A stretch of 64,000 nucleotides of DNA from Psychromonas sp. L1A2 (GCF_009828855.1 NZ_WUAG01000001.1:2294001-2358000), one strand, 5' to 3'; shown: positions 27,730 through 38,097, numbered from the stretch's first letter. A program made the numbers and translations. Notes: generated by a model from the letters alone, not told the origin.

Positions 27730-30375
27730 TTATTGAGCTAAAGCCTTAGTCACTTTTTCGTATAAATCAACGGCCAAATCAGGCAGTGCTAATAAACGAT
27801 TTAACTCAGCTTTGATCAATTTAATACGCACCTGATCTAAGTTTTTAAATTGAATTAACGGCGTTATTAAACGTGAAGCCACTTGTGGGTTTTGGCTATT
27901 CAATTTGATTAATTGATCCGTAAGGAAAGCATAACCACTTCCGTCAACATTATGGAAACGGTAAGTATTTGTCTGAGCAAACGCCCCTACTAATGAACGC
28001 AAACGATTAGGATTACTAAAATCAAAACTACGATGATTAAATAATGCGTCAATGTTATCTAACACATTATCAGAAGGCATACTAGCTTGTAACACAAACC
28101 ACTTATCCATCACTAAACCATTTTCAAACCACTTATCATCAAAAGCTTGCATTACAGCAGCACGACAAGGTAATAAACCACTGTTTGCAGCATTTAAAGC
28201 ACCAAGATAATCCGTCATGTTATTACATGATGCAATCTGTGCTAATACGTATTCATCGGCCACTTTTTTATCAACACGAGCAATGAACGATAATGCACTG
28301 TTTTTAAGTTTACGTTTAGCAATATCATCGATATTTGGTTGATAAGCTTTAAGTTGATTATGGCGCAAATAGGTATCAACAAATAATTCATGTAATTTGA
28401 TCGCAATTTCTTTTAACATGAAATCACGCGCATTATGAATAGCATCAATATCGACTTGCTCAAATAATTCACGAGCACCATTTTCACTAGTGAAAGCAAA
28501 CATATCAGCCACTAAAGATGGATCTAATGTTTCGCTGACTAATACTGACTTAAAACCATCAATGAAAATATCTGGTAATGACAATGCCGCACCACTTTGC
28601 AACGCTTTTACATTCTTAACTAAATATTTGTTAAATAGCGTTTGCCCTGCATCCCAACGAGAAAACTCATCACTAGCAAAACTCATAATATCCAACAACT
28701 GCTCATCAGTGTATGCGTATTGATATTTAACAGGTGCTGAGAAACCACGGAATAAACATGGTACTGGTTTACTTTGAATATGCTTGAATACAAAGGTTTG
28801 TTCTTTTTGTGTCAAACTTAATACACGATGCTTCTTACCTTCTAATAACTCAAGAGAATTGCCATTACTGTCTAACAATTCAATATCAATAGGAATATGT
28901 AACGGTAATTTTTTCTTTTGGTCAGCTGTTGGTAAGGTTTTTTGTTTAAAAGTGATTTGATAAGTCTGATTAGCACTATCGTAATGGTCGGTCACATAAA
29001 CCTGTGGTGTGCCCGATTGAGAATACCAACGTTTAAATAACGTTAAATCGATTTCGCTTGCATCTTGCATCGCAGCGACAAAGTCGTCACAAGTCACTGC
29101 TTGACCATCATGACGTTGTACATAAAGTTGCATGCCTTTTTGAAACTTCTCTTCACCTAGTAAAGTGTGCAACATTCGAATAACTTCTGAACCTTTTTCA
29201 TACACAGTCAAGGTATAAAAATTATTCATTTCCATCACACTTTCAGGACGAATAGGATGCGACATTGGACCTGCATCTTCAGCAAACTGATGATCACGCA
29301 TAGTCATCACATTGGCGATACGGTTAACACTACGGCTACCCAAGTCTGAGCTAAACTCTTGATCTCGGAATACCGTTAAACCTTCTTTCAAACTTAACTG
29401 GAACCAATCACGACAGGTAATTCGGTTGCCAGTCCAGTTATGGAAGTATTCATGGCCAATAACCGCTTCAACACCTAAATAATCTTGGTCTGTTGCACTT
29501 TGCTGATTCGCTAATACAAATTTAGAATTAAAGACATTTAACCCTTTATTTTCCATCGCGCCCATATTGAAGAAATCAACGGCAACAATCATGTAGATAT
29601 CTAAATCGTATTCTAAGTTAAAACGCTCTTCATCCCACTGCATGGAATTTTTAAGCGAAAGCATCGCATGCTGCGTTTTATCTAAATTACCTTTATCAAC
29701 AAAAATAGCTAACTTAACATCACGCCCACTTTTGGTCATAAAGTTGTCTTCAACTAGATCAAAATCACCTGCGACTAACGCAAACAAGTAAGCAGGTTTA
29801 GGGAAAGGGTCAACCCATTTTACAAAGTGTCGACCACTGTCTAAATCACCTTGATCAATTTGGTTACCATTCGATAATAAGTAAGGGTAAAGAGCTTTGT
29901 CTGCAATCACTTTAGTACTGAATTTAGCCAATACATCAGGACGGTCAAGATAGTAAGTGATACGACGGAAACCTTCCGCTTCACATTGTGTACAGAATGC
30001 TTCACCAGACTTGTATAAACCTTCAAATGCGTGGTTTTTAGCAGGATCAATTTCAGTATTAATTTCTAATTTGAATGACGCAGGTAAATGGTTAATAACA
30101 ATGCCATCTTCTACTAATTCAAAATCTACATAATTAACACCATCAACTAAAATAGACACTAAATTTAATGCTTCACCAAACAAAAATAATGGCGTGACTT
30201 CTTTACTAACACGCTGGACTTGGGAAATAGCTTGTACTTTTGTTTGATGGTCAAACAAGTCAAACTCAAGATCAATGGTTGAAATCGTATAATCTGATGG
30301 GCGGTAATCGCTAAGGTGTTTTTCTTGTGGATTTCTTTCAATAACTTCTTCTAGGAGAGAGTCTGAATTGCTCAT
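27730..30375 (-). CDS. pepN: Aminopeptidase N (M1 family)
   Basis: Zinc aminopeptidase with broad specificity, cytoplasmic in gammaproteobacteria. 881 aa (E. coli 870). The exopeptidase motif GAMEN is at about 272-276, the zinc motif HEYFHNWTGNR with the third ligand Glu in LKEGLTVFRD (HExxH-18-E) at about 308-331, and the catalytic Tyr in TLTVYEKG. The C-terminal half is the usual DUF3458-type helical domain. Monocistronic. Confidence 0.97.
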   Translation of the reverse strand: MSNSDSLLEEVIERNPQEKHLSDYRPSDYTISTIDLEFDLFDHQTKVQAISQVQRVSKEVTPLFLFGEALNLVSILVDGVNYVDFELVEDGIVINHLPASFKLEINTEIDPAKNHAFEGLYKSGEAFCTQCEAEGFRRITYYLDRPDVLAKFSTKVIADKALYPYLLSNGNQIDQGDLDSGRHFVKWVDPFPKPAYLFALVAGDFDLVEDNFMTKSGRDVKLAIFVDKGNLDKTQHAMLSLKNSMQWDEERFNLEYDLDIYMIVAVDFFNMGAMENKGLNVFNSKFVLANQQSATDQDYLGVEAVIGHEYFHNWTGNRITCRDWFQLSLKEGLTVFRDQEFSSDLGSRSVNRIANVMTMRDHQFAEDAGPMSHPIRPESVMEMNNFYTLTVYEKGSEVIRMLHTLLGEEKFQKGMQLYVQRHDGQAVTCDDFVAAMQDASEIDLTLFKRWYSQSGTPQVYVTDHYDSANQTYQITFKQKTLPTADQKKKLPLHIPIDIELLDSNGNSLELLEGKKHRVLSLTQKEQTFVFKHIQSKPVPCLFRGFSAPVKYQYAYTDEQLLDIMSFASDEFSRWDAGQTLFNKYLVKNVKALQSGAALSLPDIFIDGFKSVLVSETLDPSLVADMFAFTSENGARELFEQVDIDAIHNARDFMLKEIAIKLHELFVDTYLRHNQLKAYQPNIDDIAKRKLKNSALSFIARVDKKVADEYVLAQIASCNNMTDYLGALNAANSGLLPCRAAVMQAFDDKWFENGLVMDKWFVLQASMPSDNVLDNIDALFNHRSFDFSNPNRLRSLVGAFAQTNTYRFHNVDGSGYAFLTDQLIKLNSQNPQVASRLITPLIQFKNLDQVRIKLIKAELNRLLALPDLAVDLYEKVTKALAQ

Positions 30376-30540
30376 TATTTTTGCACTCTTAAATCAGGAA
30401 AATTAATACTGTTAATATACAAGAAGGCTCAATAATTACTATGTCTTATTTGCATAAAACCTCGACACTTATTGATATTAACAATAATTTTTTAAGATCA
30501 TGGGTTTTATAACATGATCATTATTATCATTGTGGTTTAC

Positions 30541-30581
30541 AGCATAATAATCATTACGATTGAGGTTATGATTATTATGCT
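30541..30581. other. Perfect 14-bp inverted repeat between patZ-like gene and pepN
   Basis: AGCATAATAATCAT and its exact reverse complement are separated by 13 bases. It lies between the end of the patZ-like gene and the start of pepN, both leftward. There is no T-tract, so it may be an operator or a weak terminator; the surrounding ATCATTATTATCATTG sequence is similar in composition. Confidence 0.5.
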
Positions 30582-30597
30582 TATCATTATTTGAACT

Positions 30598-33315
30598 TCA
30601 GACTGATGGCATTTTTTTTAGTTCCATATGCATATTAATAATACCCTCTTCAATATCTCGTTCAATACTAAAACCTAGCTTTTTGGCTAACATAGCCATC
30701 CCCGTATTACTGAGCATAGTCATACCAGCAAGGTATTGGGTGCCTTTATTTTTCTGGTAGCTTATTAGCTTTTTCAATAAAATAGATCCTAATCCAAGCC
30801 CTTGTAACTCTGCACTCACTATCATGCCAAATTCAGCTTCTATATTATCCGGATCGGTCGATGCACGAATAATCGCTAATATTTCTTGTTCTTCATTTTG
30901 TTGATCAATTCGTATCGCAATAAAAGCCATTTCACGTTCGTAATCTATTTGCGTCAACATAGCCATCTCTTCGTGTGTCATTGACCCACGTTGAGAAAAA
31001 TAACGTTTATATCGATCCTCTTTACTTAAACCATTATCAAATACATGATGCCTTGCTTCATCTTCTGCAATGATGGGACGTAGTAATATCCTAATACCGT
31101 TTTTTAATGTGACATTTTCTTCTAATTGCTTTGGATATGGGCTAATAGCAAAACGACAAGGTAAATTTAAATCACTTGGAATCAACGTTACTTGGCTATC
31201 AACAATCGTCACATCTTTACCGGAAACTAACACTGGATTTAAATCTAAATCATTAATTTGTGGATTATCTAATAACATTTGTGACAGTTGCGTCAGCATC
31301 AAACACACGGCTTGCATATCAAAGTCTTTGGCATGCTGTTTGACTTTGATTTTCTTATCTTTAATACCTTGAATTACAAGGTATCTTGCTAATGCCATGT
31401 TGAGAGGAGGTAAAGCGACGACAGCATTTTCTAATGTTGTTTGTAAGTCACGTCCATCACTGTCTTGAGAAATCGCAATAACAGGGCCAAAAATAGCATC
31501 TTGCTTAATCATCACGCGTAATTCTAAGGCTAAACCCGATGCGACCATTTTCTGCAATGTAAACCCAGTCAATTCAGCATCAGGTAATGCAGTTTTAACT
31601 CGGTCGGTAATTGATCTTAATGCAGAGTCGAGTTCACGTGCGTTATTAATGTTCAACATCACACCATGTACTTGAGATTTGAATTGAATATTCGGAGAGT
31701 TGATTTTAACCGCTAATGGATAGCCAATGATCTTGGCTTTTTCAATCGCTTCAGTGATATCTAAAGCAATATGGGTATCAATCGTATTGAGGTGGTAAGC
31801 ATCTAATAAAGGCTTAGTGCAGTATGTGCTTAACTTAACTGATTTATCTAACTCAAAATCACCGCGTTCAATGAGATTTTGTTGAATATACTCAGCTGCT
31901 GCTTGAGCATCATAAACAAGATGGTCAGGTAAACTAGTTGGCGTTTCCATTAATAATTTTTTATTACGGCGATATTGAACCAAATGCATAAAAGCAGTGA
32001 TCGCACCGTTGGGCGTTCTAAACGTTGGGATTTTAGCATTGGCAAAGATTTGCCTTGCAGGTCTAGCCGCCGCTTCACCGGTCCAATTGGTTAAAATATT
32101 AATTTGTTTACGTTTAGGGTGTTTGTTAATAGCATCAACAATAGCTTGCGCTGTTTCTTCACTATCTGATAACGCAGAAGGTGAATGCATGATTAAGACT
32201 GCATCTACTTTATCGCTATCCATCAAATGCGTTAAAGCAGTTGCGTAGCGTTTCGGATCAGCGTCTCCAATCATATCAATTGGATTATTATGCGACCAAT
32301 TACTGGGTAAACAAGCGTTAAGCTTATCCATTAAAGCTTCGTCTAATTCAGCTAAACGCCCCCCTTCTTCTACTAAGTTATCAACGGCTAAAATACCTAA
32401 GCCACCGCCATTACTAATAATAGCTAAGCGTTCACCGTGTAAATAATTTGAATAAGCTAGCGTTTCTACTGCGGCAAATAGTTTATGAAAGTCATGTACT
32501 CTTAACATTCCTGCACGTTTAAAAGCAGCATCATAGACACTATCATGTCCATAGGCACCACGCGTGTGTAAGGCTGCCGCTTTTGCTCCTAAGACAGAAC
32601 TACCAGATTTAATCACCAATACAGTTTTATGCTGTGAAATGGCACGTGCCGCAGATAAAAACTCACGAGCATTATCAATATTATCGATATATAACAAAAT
32701 AGACTGCGTTTTTGAGTCGCGCGCCAAATAGTCTAATAGCTCAGCAAAGGAGATATCTTGTGCATCGCCTAGTGAGACAAAAGCAGAAAAGCCGATGCCT
32801 TTACTCGTTGCCCAATCCAATACCGTCGTACACACTGCAGCAGATTGAGAAATAAAAGCGATATTCCCAGGAAGCGCATTGCAATGGGCCAAACTTGCAT
32901 TAACTAAATTATGAGGATTGATAATACCTAAACTGCTCATCCCTAATAGACGAATTTTGTTTGTTGCTGCAATGTCATAAATGCTTTTTGAGATTACCGG
33001 ATCACTTTCAGTGGTAACAATAATCGCAGCAGGACAGCCTTTTTCAGCAAGCGCAATGAGTATCTCTGGAATACGAAACTCATTAGTACAAATAACCGCC
33101 AAATCAGGCACAATTGGTAAATCGTTGACCTGTTTATAAGCAAGCACACCATGCACAGAAGTATATTTAGGTGTAACGGGCATTATAGGGCCATTAAACC
33201 CAGCAGCTAGTAAGTTATTCATGACTAAATAACCTGCACGTTTTATATTCACCGACGCACCAATAACGGCGATCGATTGAGGATTAAAAAAGTGTTTAAG
33301 TAGCTGCAAACTCAT
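30598..33315 (-). CDS. PatZ-like acyl-CoA synthetase (NDP-forming)/GNAT acetyltransferase
   Basis: About 905 aa with the Pat/PatZ domain order: CoA-binding Rossmann domain (residues 5-100, IAVIGASVNIKRAGYL), succinyl-CoA-ligase-like domains (about 150-460), ATP-grasp domain (about 490-710), and a C-terminal GNAT domain (about 735-900, with EFGMIVSAELQGLGLGSILL). E. coli PatZ (886 aa) is the protein lysine acetyltransferase that silences acetyl-CoA synthetase. Whether the ligase part is active cannot be told; the catalytic His loop (AALHTRGAYG near residue 250) has a His. The ATG at 33315 has AGGTGA about eight bases upstream and is preferred to the longer reading. Confidence 0.85.
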   Translation of the reverse strand: MSLQLLKHFFNPQSIAVIGASVNIKRAGYLVMNNLLAAGFNGPIMPVTPKYTSVHGVLAYKQVNDLPIVPDLAVICTNEFRIPEILIALAEKGCPAAIIVTTESDPVISKSIYDIAATNKIRLLGMSSLGIINPHNLVNASLAHCNALPGNIAFISQSAAVCTTVLDWATSKGIGFSAFVSLGDAQDISFAELLDYLARDSKTQSILLYIDNIDNAREFLSAARAISQHKTVLVIKSGSSVLGAKAAALHTRGAYGHDSVYDAAFKRAGMLRVHDFHKLFAAVETLAYSNYLHGERLAIISNGGGLGILAVDNLVEEGGRLAELDEALMDKLNACLPSNWSHNNPIDMIGDADPKRYATALTHLMDSDKVDAVLIMHSPSALSDSEETAQAIVDAINKHPKRKQINILTNWTGEAAARPARQIFANAKIPTFRTPNGAITAFMHLVQYRRNKKLLMETPTSLPDHLVYDAQAAAEYIQQNLIERGDFELDKSVKLSTYCTKPLLDAYHLNTIDTHIALDITEAIEKAKIIGYPLAVKINSPNIQFKSQVHGVMLNINNARELDSALRSITDRVKTALPDAELTGFTLQKMVASGLALELRVMIKQDAIFGPVIAISQDSDGRDLQTTLENAVVALPPLNMALARYLVIQGIKDKKIKVKQHAKDFDMQAVCLMLTQLSQMLLDNPQINDLDLNPVLVSGKDVTIVDSQVTLIPSDLNLPCRFAISPYPKQLEENVTLKNGIRILLRPIIAEDEARHHVFDNGLSKEDRYKRYFSQRGSMTHEEMAMLTQIDYEREMAFIAIRIDQQNEEQEILAIIRASTDPDNIEAEFGMIVSAELQGLGLGSILLKKLISYQKNKGTQYLAGMTMLSNTGMAMLAKKLGFSIERDIEEGIINMHMELKKMPSV

Positions 33316-33493
33316 AACAAACTCACCTAATATTATCAAAAATAAAGAGCATCAAGTTTACTCTTTAAAATGAATTCTGCTTTGTTTTTTAAAAAAAATA
33401 AGAGGCCTATCATTTAATATTATTTACGAATTCAATTGCACCCTGTTAACGCGCGACATACACTCCATAATTTTTCCTTTAGTGGAGTTAGCA

Positions 33494-34837
33494 GTGCCTT
33501 TTTTTATTGAATCTAAAAAAATCATCAAACTCAGTGTTCCTTTATTTATTGCCCAGTTTGCACAAACGGCAATGGGTTTTGTTGATACTGTCATGGCAGG
33601 TGGAGTGAGTTCTACTGACATGGCTGCAGTTGCAATCGCATCAAGCATTTGGTTACCCTGTATTCTTTTTGGCGTGGGTGTTTTAATGGCTGTTGTGCCA
33701 CTAACTGCACAAGCACATGGCGCCAATGATCTAGAACAAATTCCTAAAACAGGCCAGCAAGGATTATATCTTGCCTTATTACTGTCTATTCCAATTGGTG
33801 TGATCTTATTTAATGCCGGCATGTTAATGACATTGATGGATATAGAAGAGTTACTTGCTTTGATCACAGTAAAATATCTATACGCCATGATCTTTGCCAT
33901 TCCAGCGTTCTTATTATTTCAAGCATTACGCAATTATATTGAAGGCCTATCACTAACAAAACCCGCAATGGTGATTGGCTTTTTAGGGCTACTAGTTAAC
34001 ATTCCATTAAACTGGATGTTTGTATACGGTGAATGGGGAGCACCAGCAATGGGTGGTGCGGGTTGCGGCGTTGCAACTGCGATTGTTTATTGGTTAATGA
34101 GCATGGCATTAGCCGGATATGTTTACTACACAAAGAAACTAAGACATTACCCACTGTTTATCAATTTTACTAAACCTGACATGAAGCATATATTATCCAT
34201 CAGTAAATTGGGGTTACCTGTTGCTGTTGCAATGTTTTTTGAGGTCACTATTTTTGCAGCTATTGCAATATTAGTTGCTCCATTAGGCGCGAATGTTGTC
34301 GCATCACATCAAATTGCAATTAACTTCTCTTCAATGATTTTTATGTTACCAATGAGTATCGCTAATGCAGTCAGTATTAGAGTCGGTTTCAACTTAGGTA
34401 AGAAAAGCAATAATGGTGCAAAACAAGCCAGTTATGCGGGTTTTGCTATTGGTTTAGGCGCATCAATTATTACCGCCCTTTCCACAGTAATCTTTAAAGA
34501 GCAGATTGCTTTATTATATTCTGATCATCGAGAAGTGATTGATCTAGCCATAGTCTTAATTCTTTTATCTGCTATTTACCAATGTGTTGATGCAATACAA
34601 GTCGTTGCAGCTGGGGCTTTACGTGGTTATAAAGAAATGAATGCTATTTTTACCCGTACTTTCATCTCTTATTGGATCGTAGGTTTACCACTAGGTTATG
34701 TATTAGGCATGACTGATTTATTAACTGAACCTTTAGGCGCAGTAGGTTTTTGGATAGGCATTACGGTCGGGTTAACCGTTGCCGCGATCTTATTAGGCCA
34801 ACGACTTTACGTGATACAAAAAACACGTTTTGCATAA
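33494..34837 (+). CDS. MATE family efflux transporter (NorM-like)
   Basis: Inner-membrane multidrug/cation antiporter, about 447 aa with twelve hydrophobic segments. It shows QTAMGFVDTVMAGGVSSTDMAAVA near the N-terminus (family block around helix 1-2) and ASHQIAINFSSMIFMLPMSIANAVSIRVG in the second half. A GTG at 33494 has GGAG six bases upstream; a GTG at 33482 has no such site, so the shorter start is chosen. Divergent from the patZ-like gene. Followed by a strong terminator. Confidence 0.9.
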   Translation: MPFFIESKKIIKLSVPLFIAQFAQTAMGFVDTVMAGGVSSTDMAAVAIASSIWLPCILFGVGVLMAVVPLTAQAHGANDLEQIPKTGQQGLYLALLLSIPIGVILFNAGMLMTLMDIEELLALITVKYLYAMIFAIPAFLLFQALRNYIEGLSLTKPAMVIGFLGLLVNIPLNWMFVYGEWGAPAMGGAGCGVATAIVYWLMSMALAGYVYYTKKLRHYPLFINFTKPDMKHILSISKLGLPVAVAMFFEVTIFAAIAILVAPLGANVVASHQIAINFSSMIFMLPMSIANAVSIRVGFNLGKKSNNGAKQASYAGFAIGLGASIITALSTVIFKEQIALLYSDHREVIDLAIVLILLSAIYQCVDAIQVVAAGALRGYKEMNAIFTRTFISYWIVGLPLGYVLGMTDLLTEPLGAVGFWIGITVGLTVAAILLGQRLYVIQKTRFA

Positions 34838-34917
34838 TGAGTATTAGCTGGAGTATTTTTTACCTAATACTTAACATTTAGCATTTAGCACTATTTGGCA
34901 CTCAAAACAAAACCAAT

Positions 34918-34960
34918 AAAGGCGTTGATTAGAGATTCTCTATACAACGCCTTTTTATTT
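34918..34960 (+). terminator. Rho-independent terminator after MATE gene
   Basis: Stem AAAGGCGTTG / CAACGCCTTT, 17-base loop that itself contains a small AGAGA/TCTCT hairpin, and a T-rich tail. Confidence 0.88.
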
Positions 34961-35011
34961 TTTATCTATTATATTGTTGTCTTTAGTCGTCATTGACATT
35001 TTATATAGTGA

Positions 35012-35884
35012 TTACCATTTACCAGTAATAGTTAAAGAGATACCTTTACAAAAAAATAAGCATAAAAGTAAAAAACTCGCGAGAATAATACCAATAAAAT
35101 ACAGCATTGAAGTCATATTGATGATAGTTTTTAAACTAGAAAACCAGGTTAATTGTAATATTTGATTAAGCATCATTAATGATAAACACAGAACAATAAA
35201 TATAATAAAGCCAACCCAAGCCCCTTTTAGATCTTCTTTAGAAGGAGATAAATGCAAACTAATAGCGGCACATAAATAAGCCCAAATAATCACTTTTATT
35301 GGCGATACAAGATAGGCATTTTCAATAAAATGAATGATCTGACTATTCAGTGTAGTGAGTTGCGATAACTGTACCGTTGCTAAGTTATTAAAGGCAGAAA
35401 ATTGTAATAAATGAAATAAATTTAGCGCATCGTCTATCAAAAACCAAGTGACTAAATAGAGACCTAACAAACCACCAAATAAAGGCGCAATACCTATAAA
35501 GAAATTTCCCATTACTTGCCAGAGATTACGGTTATTATAAGAATGAGTCACATAACCTAATGTGCCACGTTTGTCAGGGTTAAATAACACAATCCGCTGG
35601 ATTTTATGGCCAAACACAAAGCAGAATAAAGCATGTGAACATTCGTGAATAGGCGTGCCTATCCACGCACTCGTGTAGATAGCCTTTCCACCCATCATCT
35701 TAGCAGACAATAAAAAGACTAATCGCTGTAAAATAAATAATGTCAAAATCAATATTAAAAACAATGCAATATGATTACTCAATACCATTAGCTGTTCGAT
35801 TAACCAACTAATCCATTTTTCAAATGAATTTGGTGTTTGAGATAAAGCTATATTTAGCTCTTTTATTAACTCATTAAAATCCAT
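35012..35884 (-). CDS. Multi-pass membrane protein with HExxH motif (M50-like)
   Basis: About 290 aa with six or so membrane helices. The segment GTPIHECSHALFCFVFGHKI (His80, Glu81, His84) is an HExxH zinc motif beginning a membrane-bordering helix, as in site-2-protease-like M50 peptidases; a downstream NPDKRGTLGYV and FFIGIAPLFGGLLGL resemble the middle of that fold. The expected third ligand (an Asp in a later helix, as in LDG/NPDG) is not obvious, so proteolytic activity is uncertain. The ATG at 35884 has AGGT five bases before it. Lone gene between the MATE terminator and the LysR gene. Confidence 0.6.
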   Translation of the reverse strand: MDFNELIKELNIALSQTPNSFEKWISWLIEQLMVLSNHIALFLILILTLFILQRLVFLLSAKMMGGKAIYTSAWIGTPIHECSHALFCFVFGHKIQRIVLFNPDKRGTLGYVTHSYNNRNLWQVMGNFFIGIAPLFGGLLGLYLVTWFLIDDALNLFHLLQFSAFNNLATVQLSQLTTLNSQIIHFIENAYLVSPIKVIIWAYLCAAISLHLSPSKEDLKGAWVGFIIFIVLCLSLMMLNQILQLTWFSSLKTIINMTSMLYFIGIILASFLLLCLFFCKGISLTITGKW

Positions 35885-35935
35885 ATCGACCTGCATCTAT
35901 TTTTAATATTTTAACGTACATTTTATTCGCTTAGC

Positions 35936-36844
35936 TTAGACATTAATTGCTTTGATTCTTGCGACTAAAAAGTCGATTGCAGCTTTTAGTTTAGGTACTT
36001 GATAATGTTGTTTTTGGTACAATAAAAATAACCCCAAATTAGGATTTTGAGTAACCGTTAATCTAGGCTTAATATCTAACTCAACTAACTGCCCTGTTGC
36101 TAAGTAAGCACTCAATGCCCAGCGAGGCATCATTAAAATCCCCTTACCTGCAATGGCTTTTTGTAATAACCAATCCCCATTGTTAGACATTAAATAAGGT
36201 TCAGCAGAGACATCGCGCCACTGTCCTTTTATTTCACATAACCATGGTGTAGGCCCCATTGGAGTATTAAAGTATAAACCTTGGTGTTCCTTTAAATGTA
36301 ATGCATCCGTTGGGTAACCAAACTCTTCTAGATAACAGGTTGCTGCTACAGGAATGAAATTATTATCCATTAATTTAATCGCGACCACTCGTTCATCAGG
36401 CGCATATCCGCCTCTGATAGCGAGATCGACTTCATCCCTACCGAGGGTTGTTAGCTCATCACTTAATGTCACATTTAGCGTGATTTGAGGATATAAAGTA
36501 GAAAACTCATCTAATAAAGGTAATAAAATTTGCTCACCAAAACCTACCGTTGAACTAATTTTTAATATGCCCATGGGTGTTGTTTGATATGAACGAACTG
36601 ATTCATCAGTCACCTCTAGTGTTTTAATAATTTCACTAACTTGTTGGTAATAACTTTTTCCGATCTCAGTTAAAGTCAGTACACGTGTTGTTCTTTTTAA
36701 TAATGTTGCCCCTAAGCTTTTCTCTAAATCAGCAACGCGTCTAGACAATGATGAAGGAGGTACAGAAAATACAGCGGCAGCTTTAGTAAAACTTCCTGTT
36801 TCAACAACTTGAACAAAATATTTAAGCGCACGTAACTGATCCAT
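35936..36844 (-). CDS. LysR family transcriptional regulator
   Basis: 302 aa with the N-terminal winged helix-turn-helix (residues 1-60: ALKYFVQVVETGSFTKAAA, PSSLSRRVADLEKSLG, LLKRTTRVLTLTE) and a type-2 periplasmic-binding effector domain (90-295). It resembles the CrgA/AaeR-like LysR group. It is divergent from the oxidoreductase gene at 37013 across a 168-base gap, the classic arrangement for a LysR regulator controlling its neighbour. Confidence 0.9.
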   Translation of the reverse strand: MDQLRALKYFVQVVETGSFTKAAAVFSVPPSSLSRRVADLEKSLGATLLKRTTRVLTLTEIGKSYYQQVSEIIKTLEVTDESVRSYQTTPMGILKISSTVGFGEQILLPLLDEFSTLYPQITLNVTLSDELTTLGRDEVDLAIRGGYAPDERVVAIKLMDNNFIPVAATCYLEEFGYPTDALHLKEHQGLYFNTPMGPTPWLCEIKGQWRDVSAEPYLMSNNGDWLLQKAIAGKGILMMPRWALSAYLATGQLVELDIKPRLTVTQNPNLGLFLLYQKQHYQVPKLKAAIDFLVARIKAINV

Positions 36845-37012
36845 ATTAATCCTTGCTGAATAATTTTATTACTATTTTCATTATTGTCTTTATAACAATA
36901 AAGATTAGCGAATTAGGCAATATATCTTACCTTATCGAATCGGCATAATAGTTTTATCGATTTCAACCAACATTCATTTAATCAGTGTTGGGTTAAACAA
37001 GAGGAACAAGCA

Positions 37013-38026
37013 ATGACAACATTTACTGCAATAAACCTAGTTAAACACCACACAGGTAGCCATGTCGACAATTCGATGTTTAACGTGGTAGAAAAAGAAA
37101 TACCAAATATAGAGCCTGGCCAAATACTGGTCAAACAAAACTATATGTCGTTAGATCCCGCAATGTTCGGCTGGATGACGCCAGATACCAATAGTTACAT
37201 CCCGCCCGTTGAGTTAGGCGATGTGATGCGTAGTTCTGGTATTGGTGAAGTGACTGTCAGTAATCATCCAGATTTTGCTGTTGGCGATAGAGTCATGGGA
37301 ATGATGGGATGGCAACAATATTATGTAGGCGATGGCAAAGGGCTTAATAAAGTAACCGCACCATTAGATGATGAAAGTATTTTATCCGTCTTCGCGTTAC
37401 CTGGTTTAACTGCTACCCAAGGGTTATTTAATGTTGGTAAACCACAAAAAGGTGAAACCTTAATTGTCACTGGCGCAGCAGGTTCGGTTGGTTCTATTGT
37501 GGGGCAATTAGCAAAAGCTGAAGGTTTACGTGTTATTGGTGTTGTTGGTAGCCAAGAGAAAGCAGATTGGATCGTTAACGAACTTGGTTTTGATGCTGCA
37601 ATCAATTATAAAAGTGACGATCTTGATCAACAATTAGCTATTGCAGCGCCCGACGGTATCGATGTTTTCTTTGAAAATACTGGCGGCCCAATTCAAAGCT
37701 TAATCATAGATCGTATGAATGCTCATGGTAGAGCCGTAGTCTGTGGTTTGATTTCAGATTATCACAGCGATGTGCCTGCTCCAGGTCCAAGCTGGTTAAA
37801 CGTTATCAAACGTCGTATCACTATCCAAGGTTTTACAATGCCAGACCACTTTCATAAAGTACCTGAGTTATTAGAAAAACTAACACCTTATGTGATGGCA
37901 GGACAAATTAAACATCGCTCACATATACTTGAAGGTTTAGAATCAGCGATCGATGGCTTGAATTTATTCTCTACAGGCGCAAATAAAGGCAAATTGATTG
38001 TTAAACTATTCGATGATGAAAAATAA
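37013..38026 (+). CDS. NADP-dependent medium-chain oxidoreductase (CurA/YncB-like)
   Basis: 337 aa, zinc-free MDR enzyme of the leukotriene B4 dehydrogenase/curcumin reductase type: N-terminal GroES-like domain (residues 1-125, VKQNYMSLDPAMFGWM) and Rossmann domain with VTGAAGSVGSIVGQLAKAEG at about 155. These enzymes reduce alpha,beta-unsaturated carbonyls with NADPH. AAGAGGAACAAGCA precedes the ATG. Divergent partner of the LysR gene; a terminator follows. Confidence 0.88.
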   Translation: MTTFTAINLVKHHTGSHVDNSMFNVVEKEIPNIEPGQILVKQNYMSLDPAMFGWMTPDTNSYIPPVELGDVMRSSGIGEVTVSNHPDFAVGDRVMGMMGWQQYYVGDGKGLNKVTAPLDDESILSVFALPGLTATQGLFNVGKPQKGETLIVTGAAGSVGSIVGQLAKAEGLRVIGVVGSQEKADWIVNELGFDAAINYKSDDLDQQLAIAAPDGIDVFFENTGGPIQSLIIDRMNAHGRAVVCGLISDYHSDVPAPGPSWLNVIKRRITIQGFTMPDHFHKVPELLEKLTPYVMAGQIKHRSHILEGLESAIDGLNLFSTGANKGKLIVKLFDDEK

Positions 38027-38064
38027 TACCGAATAGTCATTACCTATTACCCGTTACTATATTT

Positions 38065-38097
38065 AAGGCTATACAGATACTTGTGTAGCTTTTTTTG
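38065..38097 (+). terminator. Rho-independent terminator after the oxidoreductase gene
   Basis: Stem GCTATACA / TGTGTAGC (one G-T pair), 6-base loop, followed by seven T; 40 bases past the stop codon at 38026. Confidence 0.82.

Noticed and set aside
33424-33900. 158-codon minus-strand reading over the start of the MATE gene
   Set aside because: Translation is Ile/Ala/Thr-rich without domains, antisense to a clear transporter; shadow frame.
34974-35165. 63-codon plus-strand ORF after the MATE terminator
   Set aside because: Overlaps the 3' end of the HExxH membrane protein gene in antisense and lacks a ribosome-binding site.
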